Positions 31,266 through 42,610 of a stretch of 64,000 nucleotides of DNA are shown in pieces. This DNA comes from Lepraria neglecta (Eukaryota; Ascomycota; Lecanoromycetes; Lecanorales; Stereocaulaceae): contig CM065649.1 in assembly GCA_033220425.1 (NCBI GenBank), positions 186,001-250,000 of the forward strand. Direction: 5' to 3'. The translations under genes were made by a program, and so were the position numbers. Each line of letters starts with the position of its first letter. Within the stretch, counting starts at the first letter, position 1. Below the pieces are notes generated by a model, which saw nothing but the letters and a program-made list of their open reading frames with translations, had not been told where the DNA came from and searched no databases.

Positions 31266-33476
31266 ATGGCTTCCCGCTCCAGTACGAGGTCAGACGACGT
31301 CCTCATCCGGGCAAACATCTTCCTCAGTCACAGAAAACTCACTGAAGCAATCAATCTATACACAGAGATTCTTTACGCTATATCCCCTGGTCACGTCTGC
31401 GCCCTCCTCAACCGAGCCCTCGCATACGTCTGCCTTCAACGCCCCGAGCTTGCGGTCGTAGATGCTTATCGAGCAGCAATAGCAGCATATGGCATACGGG
31501 AAGACGACATACAAGCCAACGACAGGTATAAAGATGTCTGTCGGTATATCCGCACAGAGAGAGAACACGTCGAGAGAGACAACACCTGGACAAGTGACCG
31601 CCGCCGATTCATTGGAGCCAACTGGGCCAGAAGCCCCCTCTCCAGCATCGTTATCAACGACACCCCGGAGAGTACGAGACCGAATGATGTCAAGGTGCCA
31701 CCATTCTTCCCCAAGAATCGCCAGGAGGTCTGCCAGAAGCTGGAACTCCGTGCAATCTACCGCCTTGCTGCTGCACTATCGCTTTGCGGCGGCGGTGCAC
31801 GATCTGATGCTTTTGGTATACTCGACGACGCCCGCGCAAGACACCGAAAAACTGGCTGTTGGGAAATGTTTTACTATAAGAACCTTGGCAATAATATCAT
31901 GATCGATCTTATGAAGGACTGGGAAACGTCAGGCAATAGACCCAGCGGGTTAGGGCTTATGTCTTTACAAACCAACGCCGAACAAGATCAAGACATCAAG
32001 CAAACAATCAAGGATGAAATGAAGTCCAAGGCTACCATGATGAATACTCACAGCTACCCCTTTGACTCTTATGAGCCGGAGCTAAACCTCAACGAGTGGC
32101 AAAAGATCATCAGTCCCTGGGTCAAGAACTGTGCAAAGACCTGCTCGGCTCATGTCATCACACCAGTCAACTCCCAAAGAGGATCCTCCAAGCCATATCT
32201 TGAGCTGCGAGCGCTTCAAGACATCAACCCGGAAGAGAATGTGCTATTTGAACAGACAGACTCGAACGTTACAACAAGCACCCCAGAAAGCATCATGGCA
32301 AACAGCAGTTTGGATTCTACAGACCATTTCTACTGTGATACCTGCGCGGCACTCCTGGTCGTTCCCGGACGCTGTCGCGATAATTACTCTGGAAGCACAG
32401 TACCTATCCAATTTCGACCTAGTAACCTAAGACAGTCTCCAAACCTTTCTCCCACGCTATCCTCAAAGTCATTGGATTCAAACCTGGCAGATCGCGCTGA
32501 TAGCCCTGAGATGGACGATTCAGTAATCGATCCGATACTCTTCTCGGGAGGCCATGAACGCAAGACAAGCGCTACCTCTCCCAACCATTCAGACGCAGGT
32601 GACACGACTTCGTCCATGTCTTCGGATTTCATGTTCTGCTGCACCACACATAAGGTACCAACCTGCTCCGACCGCTGCCGCAAGCGACGTGAGATTTTCG
32701 ATCGCGGTCTATGCCACACAAACATAGAACGTGAGCTACGCAAAGGTCAACTTCAAGATCTCAGAGCGAAGACGTTCGAGGAACGCAAATTCAACTGCCT
32801 ACGCGAACTGCTCTTTCTCCGTACCTTTATCATGACCCTGAATTCTCCAGGCGAAGACAGTCATCCACTACATCATGACGATATCCTTTTCGCTGCGGTC
32901 AATCCCAACAACAGCCCCAAGGAAGGAGAAAAGCAGTCCTGGTCTTTCACAAATAACGTCATCCGCCCAATCTACGACATTCACCAAGTCTGTGCCTATC
33001 TAGACATTGATCCTTTCACGATCCTCAAGAAGACAGACGGATGGGTTATAAACACTTTAATGTCCAAGATTAGCAATAGCATGCGAGTTTCCCGAGGCCC
33101 ACGCTATGCAAAGATTTACAACAACCAAGCCAACCTGAAGACCGCTTTCGGCAAGTTCGACGATCGCTGGAGTAACATCGCCCACACTGACGACCCAGAC
33201 GAGGAGACTTGGATCGGCAGCATCAATCCGGTGTTCAATCTCATCCGCGTTGCCGACCCTTCGAAGGGCGAAGTACCCAACGTGGTAGTTGTTCAGAAGT
33301 CGGGACTGCACGTCTATGCAATCAGCGCCATTGAAAAGGGACAAGCACTGCTGCGAGCCGCTGATGGGGCGGAGTGGCCTAAGCCCGAGGACTGGATGTT
33401 GACTGCGGACGATGAGGGGGAGAGTGGTGAGAATGAGGAGGGCGGTGAGCAGGCAATGGATACGGATAGCGATTGA
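31266..33476 (+). CDS. TPR and divergent SET/MYND-like fungal protein
   Basis: One uninterrupted frame of 736 residues begins at the ATG at 31266. Residues 10-100 form TPR helices (RANIFLSHRKLTEAINLYTE, then ALLNRALAYVCLQRPELAVV). At about 305-330 a SET-like start appears (YLELRALQDINPEENVLFEQ). A cysteine-rich insert follows, with CDTC at about 358 and FCCTTHKVPTCSDRCRKRR near 470, resembling the zinc-binding insert of SMYD-type SET proteins. The part after 620 includes GSINPVFNLIRVADP and LHVYAISAIEKGQALL. No clear NHSC motif is seen, so catalysis is doubtful. The end is acidic (GESGENEEGGEQ). Low-complexity Ser-rich sequence separates the zinc pairs. The gene has no introns, unlike the TPR-SET gene at 7591. 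It looks intact; a role in protein methylation or as a scaffold is inferred only. Confidence 0.75.
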   Translation: MASRSSTRSDDVLIRANIFLSHRKLTEAINLYTEILYAISPGHVCALLNRALAYVCLQRPELAVVDAYRAAIAAYGIREDDIQANDRYKDVCRYIRTEREHVERDNTWTSDRRRFIGANWARSPLSSIVINDTPESTRPNDVKVPPFFPKNRQEVCQKLELRAIYRLAAALSLCGGGARSDAFGILDDARARHRKTGCWEMFYYKNLGNNIMIDLMKDWETSGNRPSGLGLMSLQTNAEQDQDIKQTIKDEMKSKATMMNTHSYPFDSYEPELNLNEWQKIISPWVKNCAKTCSAHVITPVNSQRGSSKPYLELRALQDINPEENVLFEQTDSNVTTSTPESIMANSSLDSTDHFYCDTCAALLVVPGRCRDNYSGSTVPIQFRPSNLRQSPNLSPTLSSKSLDSNLADRADSPEMDDSVIDPILFSGGHERKTSATSPNHSDAGDTTSSMSSDFMFCCTTHKVPTCSDRCRKRREIFDRGLCHTNIERELRKGQLQDLRAKTFEERKFNCLRELLFLRTFIMTLNSPGEDSHPLHHDDILFAAVNPNNSPKEGEKQSWSFTNNVIRPIYDIHQVCAYLDIDPFTILKKTDGWVINTLMSKISNSMRVSRGPRYAKIYNNQANLKTAFGKFDDRWSNIAHTDDPDEETWIGSINPVFNLIRVADPSKGEVPNVVVVQKSGLHVYAISAIEKGQALLRAADGAEWPKPEDWMLTADDEGESGENEEGGEQAMDTDSD

Positions 33477-33891
33477 GAACCGTGGATATGAGCAACAAGA
33501 TAAGGATTTGACCCTAGGAAGGGTGTTTCAATAGGGTATGCATAGTGAGAATGGTGCGTTAGTGGGAAGGATTTAGTCATACACGTGTTTTTATTAAGCG
33601 AAATAAATAATGGATTACGCTGTCCACTACTCTTGGTTCCCATACACAGTCTACAAGCTGTCTTGTTACCTACTAATTGAGCAGAATCGAGGGTTGATGC
33701 CCAGAGAGAAGCGCCATCTGATGCAGTTGCGAAGAATTAAAAATACATTCTGCGAGGTGGAAATTTGCTACTACCTATATGCCGTTCAATATGGCTCGTA
33801 GAGGCTTGATATTCATATGCATGCTCGCTAAACCACAAACGCCAAAGATACTTTAAATTTCTTCCATTTCTTCCTCACTACAGTGACCTTA
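33477..33891. other. Convergent 3' intergenic region
   Basis: Both flanking genes end here, the TPR/SET-like gene from the left and the 905-residue gene from the right. AT-rich sequence fits overlapping 3' untranslated regions. No gene is supported. Confidence 0.4.
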
Positions 33892-36668
33892 TCATCTCCA
33901 TCTCCCCGCCCTACTGCCCACCGCACTCCCATCCTCATCTTCCTCCTCCACAAGGGCTGGAGTTCTCCGCTCATACCTCCTCTTGACTCTCCTACGCCTG
34001 CTCGTAGAGATGTTGCTCGCGCTATCATCAGGCATTAATTCGCTAGCCGCATCATCGAAGCCATCATCTGTTTCGCTTTCCCATTGGCTTGCAGGCGTGC
34101 CGAGGCGGGCTTCGGGAAGCATGGAGCCTCTGCGTCGCTGGTTGGCGCGGGCGAGACCGGCGTGTCGGTCTATCATTGCGCAGCGGACTGTGTGAGCTTT
34201 GTTGTGGAGGGCTTCGAATGCGTCTGATTATCTTGAGTCAGTATTGGGTTGGAAGGGTAATAGGGAGGTGAGGGGAGCTAACCTTCGAGGGCTTCCATGC
34301 CGAGGAAGATCTCGCGCTCTACCTCAGCAAGGGCGCCGATTTCGTTCTCTTCATCGACTGTGACTGGAGCGCCGACAGCACCGGTAGCGGGAGTGGCGTT
34401 GCGGGAGAAAGGCGTGGGGCCTCTTGATGGTGGTAGTAAGGGCGTGGGTCCGCGAGATGGGCCTCGTGAAGGCGGTGGGATGTTGGCGTAGAAATTGTCG
34501 TCTGCACCGCTGCGGAGGAAGCCATCGAAGCGACCGGAAATTAGGATTTCCCATTCTCCGTCGCTGATGGCGGCCAGAGTGGCGAGGACATTGTGGAGGT
34601 CCGGATTTGTCAAGAGGTACATAGCCGACTCGGGGTCTCGAGGAAGATCTGGTAAGCGGTAGAGGCGCTGGATGGCAAGGCCAGTGTTTTGCAATAAGCT
34701 AGACTGAGGATTGATCAGTGGTTCACCCGTTGTTGAATTTGGTCTGCTTGGGATGACTCCGATCAGCGATGAGAAGACCGGTCTTTGCTCCGGCTCCAAA
34801 CGAGTGAGCATCGCAAATGTCAGAGTCTCATCGTCGACATCTTGAGGAGGGCTTGATGGACATTGTGGCTGACTGTCAAGCCACCTGTCCACAGAGGACT
34901 TCGTCTTTTTCGACTGCCTGATATAATGATCCCAAAACTCTTCAGGTACATCGACATCTAGCTTTTGCATTGGCGGGATATGCTCAGAGGCGGAGATGCA
35001 CAAGCCAGTCTGGGTAGCGTCCATCACGAAGGCAGGCCATTGTGGCAGTTCCTGCCGATCAGATACGTATTCAAAGATCTCGCCCCAGCTTACGCCTCGC
35101 TTGTCATCAGGGGAGGCGTCGTAGTCTTCAGATGCCTGGCACAGCACACAAGTGCATGTTTCCGATGATATGTCCCTAGCGAACACCGCCTCTAGTCGAT
35201 CAAGCAATCGACGAGCAATAGATCGGTACCCTGTCGCCACAGCTAACGACCCATTGCGAGAGATGACCCTGTTGTAGTCATCTAGTAGCTTGTTGATTGG
35301 CGAGAAATATTGAGCTGCCATCGTCGAAGCAACCTGCGTTGTTGGAATAGACTGCCCTGCATTAAGAAGACTTTTTGGAACAGGATTTGGCAGACCTCCA
35401 TGTTGCATTAAGTAGTCCACTGTCGGCATAGGCACTTCAGGGGGTGGTGGAGGCGGCGGTGGTGGTAGTGAGTCGATGAATGCACCCGAGTGCTCATGCT
35501 CGCCTAATGCAGAAAATGGTGTGGCTTTCCCACTAGGTGGAAATTGTGGCTCAGCGAGGGTCGGTGTTCTGGGTGAAGAGTCGGGATCTGTGGCGGGGGA
35601 AGAGTTGCGGTCTGCATGTGGGGTAATCGGACGTTCTGTTGCGCCAGAGTCGGTTGTAGACGTATTGGTGATCTCGCTCTTAGGGAGTGACGATAGGTCG
35701 GAAATTGCGGGTTTGCGGCCACTTGCTATTGAAGATGTTGAGTCCTCGACAGTGGCTTGGTTGGGTCTGAGTTTCCAAGGAGTGCTAGGCTTGGAGGGCG
35801 TGCCGGGCTTGGATCTTCTCGCTGAGAGTGTGGACTTGTCATCGTCTTTCCCTGCCTCTCGCAGGCTGTTTCTCGACTTTGGCGTTTGAGGTGGGGGATC
35901 CTTTGGCCTTTCACTCGCTTCTGAACTTGCTCTCCTCAGCTTCCTCCCCAAATACTCTGCAGCCTTCTGTAGATCCGAAGGCTTGCGCTCCAGCTTGACT
36001 GTGGTCGCTTTTGGCTTCTCCAGCCGTCGCTTTTCCACATCCGACTTTCGAGCCTTTGGCTTTTGGACCTCTGAACTTTCGTCCCTTGTAATCTCTGCTC
36101 TTGTCTTCCGCGCCTTTATTTTCTCAACTTTTGGCTTCTCTTCCTCTGGATCTGAACCATGAGGGCTTTCTACTATTGTCATTTTCACCTTCGACTTCTC
36201 CCTGGGCTTTTCCAATTCTATATCCTGATCCACAGTAGACTCGGGGGGGCTTGGAGGCGCTACCCCTGTAGTATTCTGTATGCCATTTCCATTCCCCTGA
36301 TCCTGATCCTTCTCCTGGTCCAAATCCGTCGGATCTGGGGTGTAGTAACTCAAGCGAGGATTGGCGACATTGTCTCTGCTCCCAACCGCCTCTTTGCTGT
36401 GCGCCTTAGAGAACGAAGGATAGGGTAGGCTTGTTTTGCTTCCGAGCGGCGATGTGGATGTGCCACGCTCCTCGAGCTCAGGCATAGGCATGGATGCTCT
36501 CCGCTTGGTCGTGGTTGGAGAAGTGTTTGTGGAACGGCGCTCAGGTGGTGTGGCCGCCTTATCGGCTGTGAGAGCTCGTGATGACCTGTGTCGTGATTTT
36601 TCCTTTGGCCTAGAAGGGGTGTCGCGGTCTTTTTCCCTTTCCTTGTCTCGAGGCTTCGCTGAAGGCAT
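33892..36668 (-). CDS. Large protein of unknown function, disordered N-terminus and conserved C-terminal domain
   Basis: Exon 1 (36668-34283) and exon 2 (34223-33892), joined by a GTTAGC/CAG intron of 59 bases, give 905 residues. The first 400 residues are disordered: Arg/Lys/Glu/Asp-rich start (KPRDKEREKDRDTPSRPKEK), Ser/Pro/Thr stretches and many KPK, EKPK and RKS motifs. A run of eleven prolines ends this part near residue 410. A folded region follows: VDYLMQHGGLPNPVPKSLL, FSPINKLLDDYNRVISRNGS, LAVATGYRSIARRLLDRLEA, ETCTCVLCQ, GVSWGEIFEYVSDRQELPQW and PEEFWDHYIRQSK. The motif block YRSIARRLLDRLEAVFARDI looks strongly conserved in style. After it come RGPSRGPTP repeats and a basic C-terminus (SRRRRVKRRYERR) that could be a nuclear signal. 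I do not know the function. The gene looks intact and highly charged, perhaps nuclear. Confidence 0.78.
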
Positions 36669-37467
36669 GGTGGGTCAAGATGTTGGGTGGTGCGAGAGTT
36701 GAGAAGATTGTGAGGAAATCGGTGTAGACCGTGGTGGGATGTTCCTGGCGGCTGAGGTATGATGAAAGAATGGTTCCTATCGTCTTCACTTGCATCCTGA
36801 CCTGGGTCTTTTCATTGCCTGCCCAGTATATGCTGCCGGCGCATGGTAAACATCGGCAACAGGGAAGCGAGTTTCGCCAAGACTAGCTAGTCGTTGGACA
36901 GCCTTGGCGTCAAAGTTAAACCTGTTCGGCGAAGTATACAACACAGTCAAGTAAAGGTGGGTTAATGTCGAAAAGTGTGGTCTTATCTATGATCTCTCGT
37001 AGGATTCTGCTGAGGTGGCTCTTGACTTGCTCCGAGGGCGCTAAAAGAGCGCTTTGGAAGTTGCGAGCCACCGTAGACCGAATTCCTTCGCCCGTGCCTT
37101 CCATTTTCTAGACTCTCTTACGCCCTGACGCTCTAGACGTAACAACAACGTTGAATCCGATCTCTGGCTGGCTGGTTCAGCTTGAGGCCTCTTGTAATAC
37201 CCACACTTGAATAAGCTGCTATCGTGCCAGCCAGCGCCCACCTGACTATTTGGATGAGGCAGGCTTTTGGCTAAGGCTGAACGTCCTGCCTGGCACAAAG
37301 ACGGCCATCTTGCTCTACATCCCTTGACGTCGTTCCTACTTATTGCTGCTATGGAGAGCTTAGAACTGGCGCTGAGAAGATACACCGAACCTGTGAACCA
37401 TCGCGACGGCCATTATCTTTCTTGGCTCTGACATACGGGTAATTCCCATCAGGCTGCGACAGCGAAA
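36669..37467. other. Intergenic, about 800 bases, divergent promoters
   Basis: The 905-residue gene (minus) and the STAND/ankyrin relic (plus) diverge from here. No third gene is supported. No repeat or transposon end was recognised. Confidence 0.35.
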
Positions 37468-39840
37468 ATGGCAGAAGCATTTGGTGTCTTCGTTTCGGTC
37501 ATCCAACTAGTCGACCTTGGAGCAAAGATAACTTTATCGATATCTCGGTTGACGTCTCGTCTTAGAAATGCGCCCCATGCCATTGAGAAGGCCCAGCAGC
37601 AACTACAAAGCATTACTAGTATCTCTGAAACCATTGAAGCTAATCATACATCCTTACAGAATCAGTCCAATGGAACGATATCAATATTGAAGAAATGCAT
37701 CGACGACTGCTCCCAAACTGTGCGAGAGCTGAAAGATCTTAATGATCCATTGGAGGAGAAGGTTTCAGACAATAAGCTGAGGAAGGCGTGGAGATCTGTG
37801 GTGACAATCAAGAAAGAACACGAGATCGCACTGGTCCTATCACGGATCGAGATAGTCAAGTCAAATTTGGTGCTGTGCTTCTCTAGTCAAAATTTGTGAG
37901 GTAACCCAGAGATCAGGTCCATTTTACTAGCAGTTCAGCAAGCTTAGCTTTACAAACATCAAACCACAATGCGGGGAAATTGCAGCGAAAACTACAAAGC
38001 CTCTCACTGTTGTCACAGGGTTTGCCTCGTATTGCAGATAATTTACAGGGCTTCCAGGGCACTAACCAGTTGGTCAATGACGGCATTCCTAGGCTGCGAG
38101 AGAGCTTGGCGGGACTCGAGTGTGTCTCGCACTGAGCGACTATGGTCAGAGCTGATAGATAATGCAGACAGCAAAATTCCTTGTCGAGGAACGATCTCCA
38201 GGCGATTTCGTCCACGTTGAGTGCCCTTCAGCAGCTGATACGGCGGCAATACTCAGATAGTATAAGATAAGAGAACTTCGACTACCTTAGTCAACCACGT
38301 CTAGGTCTAGCCAACGCTCAAATCCAAGACGGATCGCTGATTTTAGACGCGAAACTCAAATCTACTAATGCTATTGACTTCGAGGGAGCGCTCCATAACC
38401 TGTTTGACGGCGTTCTAGACAATTTCAAGCAAGACTTGATAAATGTATCTAGGCGGGAGATCCGCGGCTAGGTTGCAGATAATGTTAATGACACCTTTTC
38501 TGCAACTGCAGAGATCATGGCTGCTGAGCTGAGACAGGTACTATATCAGTACGAGCAGCGAGCATCTCAAAGTTTGAGACCGGCTACCGACCAAGTATCT
38601 GAGCATGCCCCTGACTACACGAGGCTCGAAGGAATCCAAGGGCATGGACAGGAACCCATACTCAGTCCGACATTCGATTATCAACAAGCTCAAGGGGCAT
38701 CTAGTGCCACTGATGTAGTCTTCGAAAGTCATCTTACGACCCAAGAGACTTACCTGGGATTCTTTATACTTCACATCGTGCAAGGATCTAGATGGCAGCG
38801 GGTTCATTTTACCTTTCACCTGGCCGGATTCATCTCACATGGATTAGAAATGTCGTGCAGCCTGTACTTCGATGGACGTAGTTTTCCAATGATCAGAGGT
38901 GGCGAACTCCAGACCTACGCCATTATCGGCTTAGACAAGCCAGTATATGATCTCATCCTTAATAACGATATTCAAGAAGCAATTCGAAGCAAAACTGTCT
39001 GTATTTCTGACCGGTCCAGTACAGGTTGGACATTTCTCCATGTACGTGAATCTTTCTTGTTTTAGACGCGACGACCCGTGAAAAATGAAAAAATGAAAAG
39101 GCGCAGGTTGCAGTGGTCCTCCGACTATGGTCAAAAAGTTGATAGATCTCGGAGGGGACCCCTATGTGGCGGTACCATTCGGGCGGTAGTCCTTGTACCA
39201 TTTTCGAAGTACACCAAGACACTGCCACATTCTTGCCTGCAATGCTCTGGACTGTGCAATCATCAGGAAAGTCATTGAAATGTTTGAGACTTCTTTAGAC
39301 GATTGGCTTCTTGTACTACAGTCTCTACTGCTACACCAATCTTTCGAGGACTCAAATATCACTCCTATTAAGCACATCAACCTCATAATAAGAGAAGACA
39401 AGGACAGGAAAAGACTTGACGTTGAAAAAATGTCAAAACATTATCTATGGTTACGAAGCCTCCACCATATGGGCCTCGGACTTGACGCCCGCTGCGTGGA
39501 AACCGGAATTATGCCGCTGCTAGAACTGCTGATGACTCACTCTTTCGATCTTATAGAGCATCCGTGGGCGCTCGAAACTATGCTTTCTTCGATACCAATT
39601 CTCTTAGCATGTGGCGCAAATCCTAGTACAAGCACTGTTAGCATACCATTGGCAGTGCAATTTGAAGAGAAAGAAAAAATGGAGTGCTGATGCAGAACAC
39701 AAAGTCTTTGACTTTCTATCTGAAGGCATCGTGATACTGTGTTCCTTCAGTTCCGATACATACGCTCAGACCTCTTCTAGCAGCACACCAGGAGATTTTA
39801 CTACGAGATCCGGGTACTTGTAACTTTGGAAGTCATCGCT
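37468..39840 (+). pseudogene. Dead STAND/ankyrin-type fungal gene
   Basis: The first frame (ATG at 37468) encodes the N-terminal helical domain common at the start of fungal STAND and ankyrin proteins: MAEAFGVFVSVIQLVDLGAK, LRNAPHAIEKAQQQLQSITS, SILKKCIDDCSQTVRELKDL. It stops at 37899. Later pieces of the same gene are clear: KLQRKLQSLSLLSQGLPRIA, LVNDGIPRLRESLAGLE, ALHNLFDGVLDNFKQDLINV, a longer open part (38517-39065) ending TGWTFLH, then after an intron-like gap GPPTMVKKLIDLGGDPYVAV (ankyrin-like). Helical sequence to 39690 includes LLACGANPSTSTV. Several stops and frame changes interrupt it. Relatives act in non-self recognition or are of unknown role. The damage is spread over the whole length, so this is a true pseudogene. 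Confidence 0.68.
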
Positions 39841-40324
39841 TTGGTACAGTGGCTTTCACCCCGATCATTGTTCAGCAGGGATGTATCAAGAGCCCTTCGC
39901 ATCCTCTAAAGAGAGTCACAGCCAGGGTTCTAGTCCGAAGCATGGAATGCGCAAGCGTAAGAGGTATTCATTCCAGGACGAGCTTTCGATACCCGATATC
40001 GCTACAGCTTACAAAGCCTCCGAGCATAACGAGCCGAACGTATATGATGACCAATATGAAGATGACTGCGTGGATGAATGTCAATTCGAGTGGCCGATCG
40101 CTTAGAGGTTGTACAGGCACCGCTACTGCCCGAGCACATGCGCTGAAAGGATCAAGTCCAGTCGTACGCCGAGAATGTGGGAGACACTCCTCCAAAAATA
40201 CTTGCAAGAGAAAACAGATGATGAGCCAGTGCCCAGAGCCGGATCTCGAATTACGTCATTCATGCTTGCATAATGACTTCGGATGGTTTTCAAAATTGTC
40301 ATTGCCATTGAGGTATCCTCCACC
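39841..40324. other. Possible 3' remnant of the STAND/ankyrin gene
   Basis: A short plus-strand frame at 39881-40105 has charged content (SFQDELSIPDIATAYKASEH, DDQYEDDCVDECQFEWPIA) that could be the end of the preceding dead gene or a separate small relic. Nothing else is supported up to the MFS relic. Confidence 0.3.
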
Positions 40325-41880
40325 TTAGTGCCCAACACAGAGTTTATTTCTAACATCACTAAGCTCAAGACTAATACCGTTCTCAACCGTTCCACCACGT
40401 TGCTTCAACCTATCATACTTCATTTTCTCCCACAGAGCCATCCCCACCAACACCGACGCCACCAACAAACTCACCCCAGCCCAATAGCCCACTGCATTGA
40501 TACCACCTCTTTTAACAAGTTTTCCAGCAATCGACGGTCCAGCCAGTACGAAAATTGAGCAGAATGACCACATCATACCTGTCCAGGCTCCCAACGAATC
40601 GATATGCTCCGGCGGAATGATATATGCAATGGCAGAGGCTGGAAGCCCAATCATTGCACCTAGGCTCACGCCAAACAGGACGCGGAAAGCTATGGCGATG
40701 TCGGCCATAGGCCAGAAGCAGAGGACGAGCACAGCTTGAGCTTAGACCGTGGATCAGCAAAGGGTTCACCCATCCCGAGAGAGCTCAACTGCCGATTCGA
40801 CCGAATATACTGCATCTGTGGACATGTCAGCTACACTCGGTCACACTCTGCGACTGCACACATGCCCGTTGACAATGGCTAGATACCAGAACATTCGCAA
40901 TTTCTCCTGCTCAGCCCAAACCGTGACATGGAATAGCAGTGGAGAATATCCAAAGAAGATAGCTACCATTGCGGCAGTAAAATACAAGAACGACCGGTTC
41001 CTAAGGGCTTCACAACTAAACCAACAACGTATGCTAGCAGCGTTCTCCAACGTATTCTTCTTTCCGCCGGGCGGCGAGCCACCGAAAACGAACGCTATGA
41101 TGGAAAGAAAGGCGATGACAGCCGAGAGGAGTCGGACCCCTTTGGGGAACCCGTTGTTCTAGATAAGAAAGGTAATGGCTAATGGGAACGCAAAACCGGC
41201 TAACCTTTGGTTAGTAACCACTCATGAGTGTCAATCATACCTTGAAGGTGCAAAGTTTATGCTTACCTGTAGGGGCCCCAGCCGATGTTATGCCCACAGC
41301 GAAGTATTTATTGGTTGGAAACCACTGATTGTATCAGCAAGAATCGTTACTTGGCAAAATCAACATGGCACTTGAATGGCGACATAAGAGCCTTGCATAA
41401 AGAAGCAGGCCATCCCAACGCTAGCCATCAAGTCTTGAGTCAGGAACATTAGTCCGTAATCCCCCTTGACCGTCAAGACCCCTCACCACTCGTGAAGCTC
41501 AGGCAGAGGTATCCCAATGGTGTTAGAATACCACCAACTCCGAGTAGCCACCTGTGATATTGGGCATCCACAAGCCGTCCGACTGCAAAAGACAAGCCCA
41601 GGACCAGAGATAGCGGGATCGAGCCCAAGATTCCAATTTGCAAATCGCTTGCGCGGAGCAAAACTCATAACCAGGCCCCTACTACCGTCAGTAGGTAACA
41701 ATGACATGATAAATAACCTCCATACCAACAATTCGCCATCTCGCAAAACCCAGAAAGCAATGCCAAATACGATCTCCATCCCTTCAGCCACACACCTTCA
41801 CTCTTCAGGCAAGTTGAAGATGATACAACAGAGTGGACTCCTACCCCCTCACTCTGAACATGCATCTCTTCATCCACAAT
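40325..41880 (-). pseudogene. Dead monocarboxylate-type MFS transporter gene
   Basis: Membrane-helix segments of one MFS protein lie in order on the minus strand. Near 41860-41750: GWRSYLALLSGFCEMANCWY. Near 41661: LRASDLQIGILGSIPLSLVL and GLSFAVGRLVDAQYHRWLLG. Near 41450-41250: fragments around VGMACFFMQGSYVAIQV and WFPTNKYFAVGITSAGAPT. Near 41050: LENAASIRCWFSCEALRNRS and FLYFTAAMVAIFFGYSPLLF. Near 40730: IAFRVLFGVSLGAMIGLPAS and IAYIIPPEHIDSLGAWTGMM, ending at 40325. The pattern matches fungal monocarboxylate permease-like (MCT) proteins. Several stops and frame changes separate the pieces; some breaks may be introns. The reading frame is not recoverable as one product. Confidence 0.72.
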
Positions 41881-42259
41881 GTTGCCAATCCTTGGATTCG
41901 GACGAGCGACTGGAAGCGGTGCTTCAGGGCGGACTCCAGCCCGGTAAATAGCAAAATTAAGTTGTGGGTTTTGAGCACGTCTACGTTGGTTGGGAGTTTA
42001 GTTCCGGTGTCTCCACACTTATCAAGCCACCATCCTCAAGCCAGCAAACCATGACGGCAGTGTAAGGTTTGGGCTTTACAGCAGTCAAGTAAGCATGCAA
42101 GTGACTAAATTCATTAAGGGTTGCTAAGTCATAGTCCCATATTTCGCACGCTCAATGCCCTCAACGCCCCCAAGTCCCTGCTAACTCGAAATTCGTCCAG
42201 ATATCCATCTTAGCCCAGCACAGCCAAACCAACAAAAGACTCCCCCCCTTCGTACCCAA
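41881..42259. other. Intergenic, no supported gene
   Basis: About 380 bases without a supported gene. The next minus-strand gene ends at 42260. Confidence 0.35.
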
Positions 42260-42610
42260 TCACATCATCCACCCTCTCCTCTCCGTCCCCGGAACAACAT
42301 TAATCCTATACCTAGGATGATCTAAACTTTCCTCCGCCTTCCACAGCTGAGGCGGGACGACAACACTCACGCGCGGGTGATCCCTCGCCGCGTCCGTGCT
42401 TTCCTTTCTTGACTCGCAGGCTTTGCAGGTAGGCTTGCCTAGGCGATCGAGGGCGCGGAAGCAGATCGTGCATGATTCTGGTAAGAGGGATGGGAGTGGG
42501 CGAGTGGACATTGTTGTGTTTGGTTGTTGGGTTATTTGAGGAGTGGGCAGCGAGGGTTGCTGTGAGCGCGAGCCCTGTGGCGGTTTGCAGCCGTCAAACT
42601 TTACAGGCAT
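42260..42610 (-). CDS. Small hypothetical protein with a CxxC pair
   Basis: A 116-residue frame starts at a true ATG (42610) and ends at TGA (42262-42260). The front is Pro/Ser/Gln-rich. The middle carries two cysteine pairs, SCTICFRALDRLGKPTCKAC, in a spacing that could bind zinc. The tail reads VSVVVPPQLWKAEESLDHPR. No family is recognised. The frame is short and GC-rich, so it could be chance, but the C-x2-C...C-x2-C arrangement supports a real small protein. Confidence 0.42.
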   Translation of the reverse strand: MPVKFDGCKPPQGSRSQQPSLPTPQITQQPNTTMSTRPLPSLLPESCTICFRALDRLGKPTCKACESRKESTDAARDHPRVSVVVPPQLWKAEESLDHPRYRINVVPGTERRGWMM

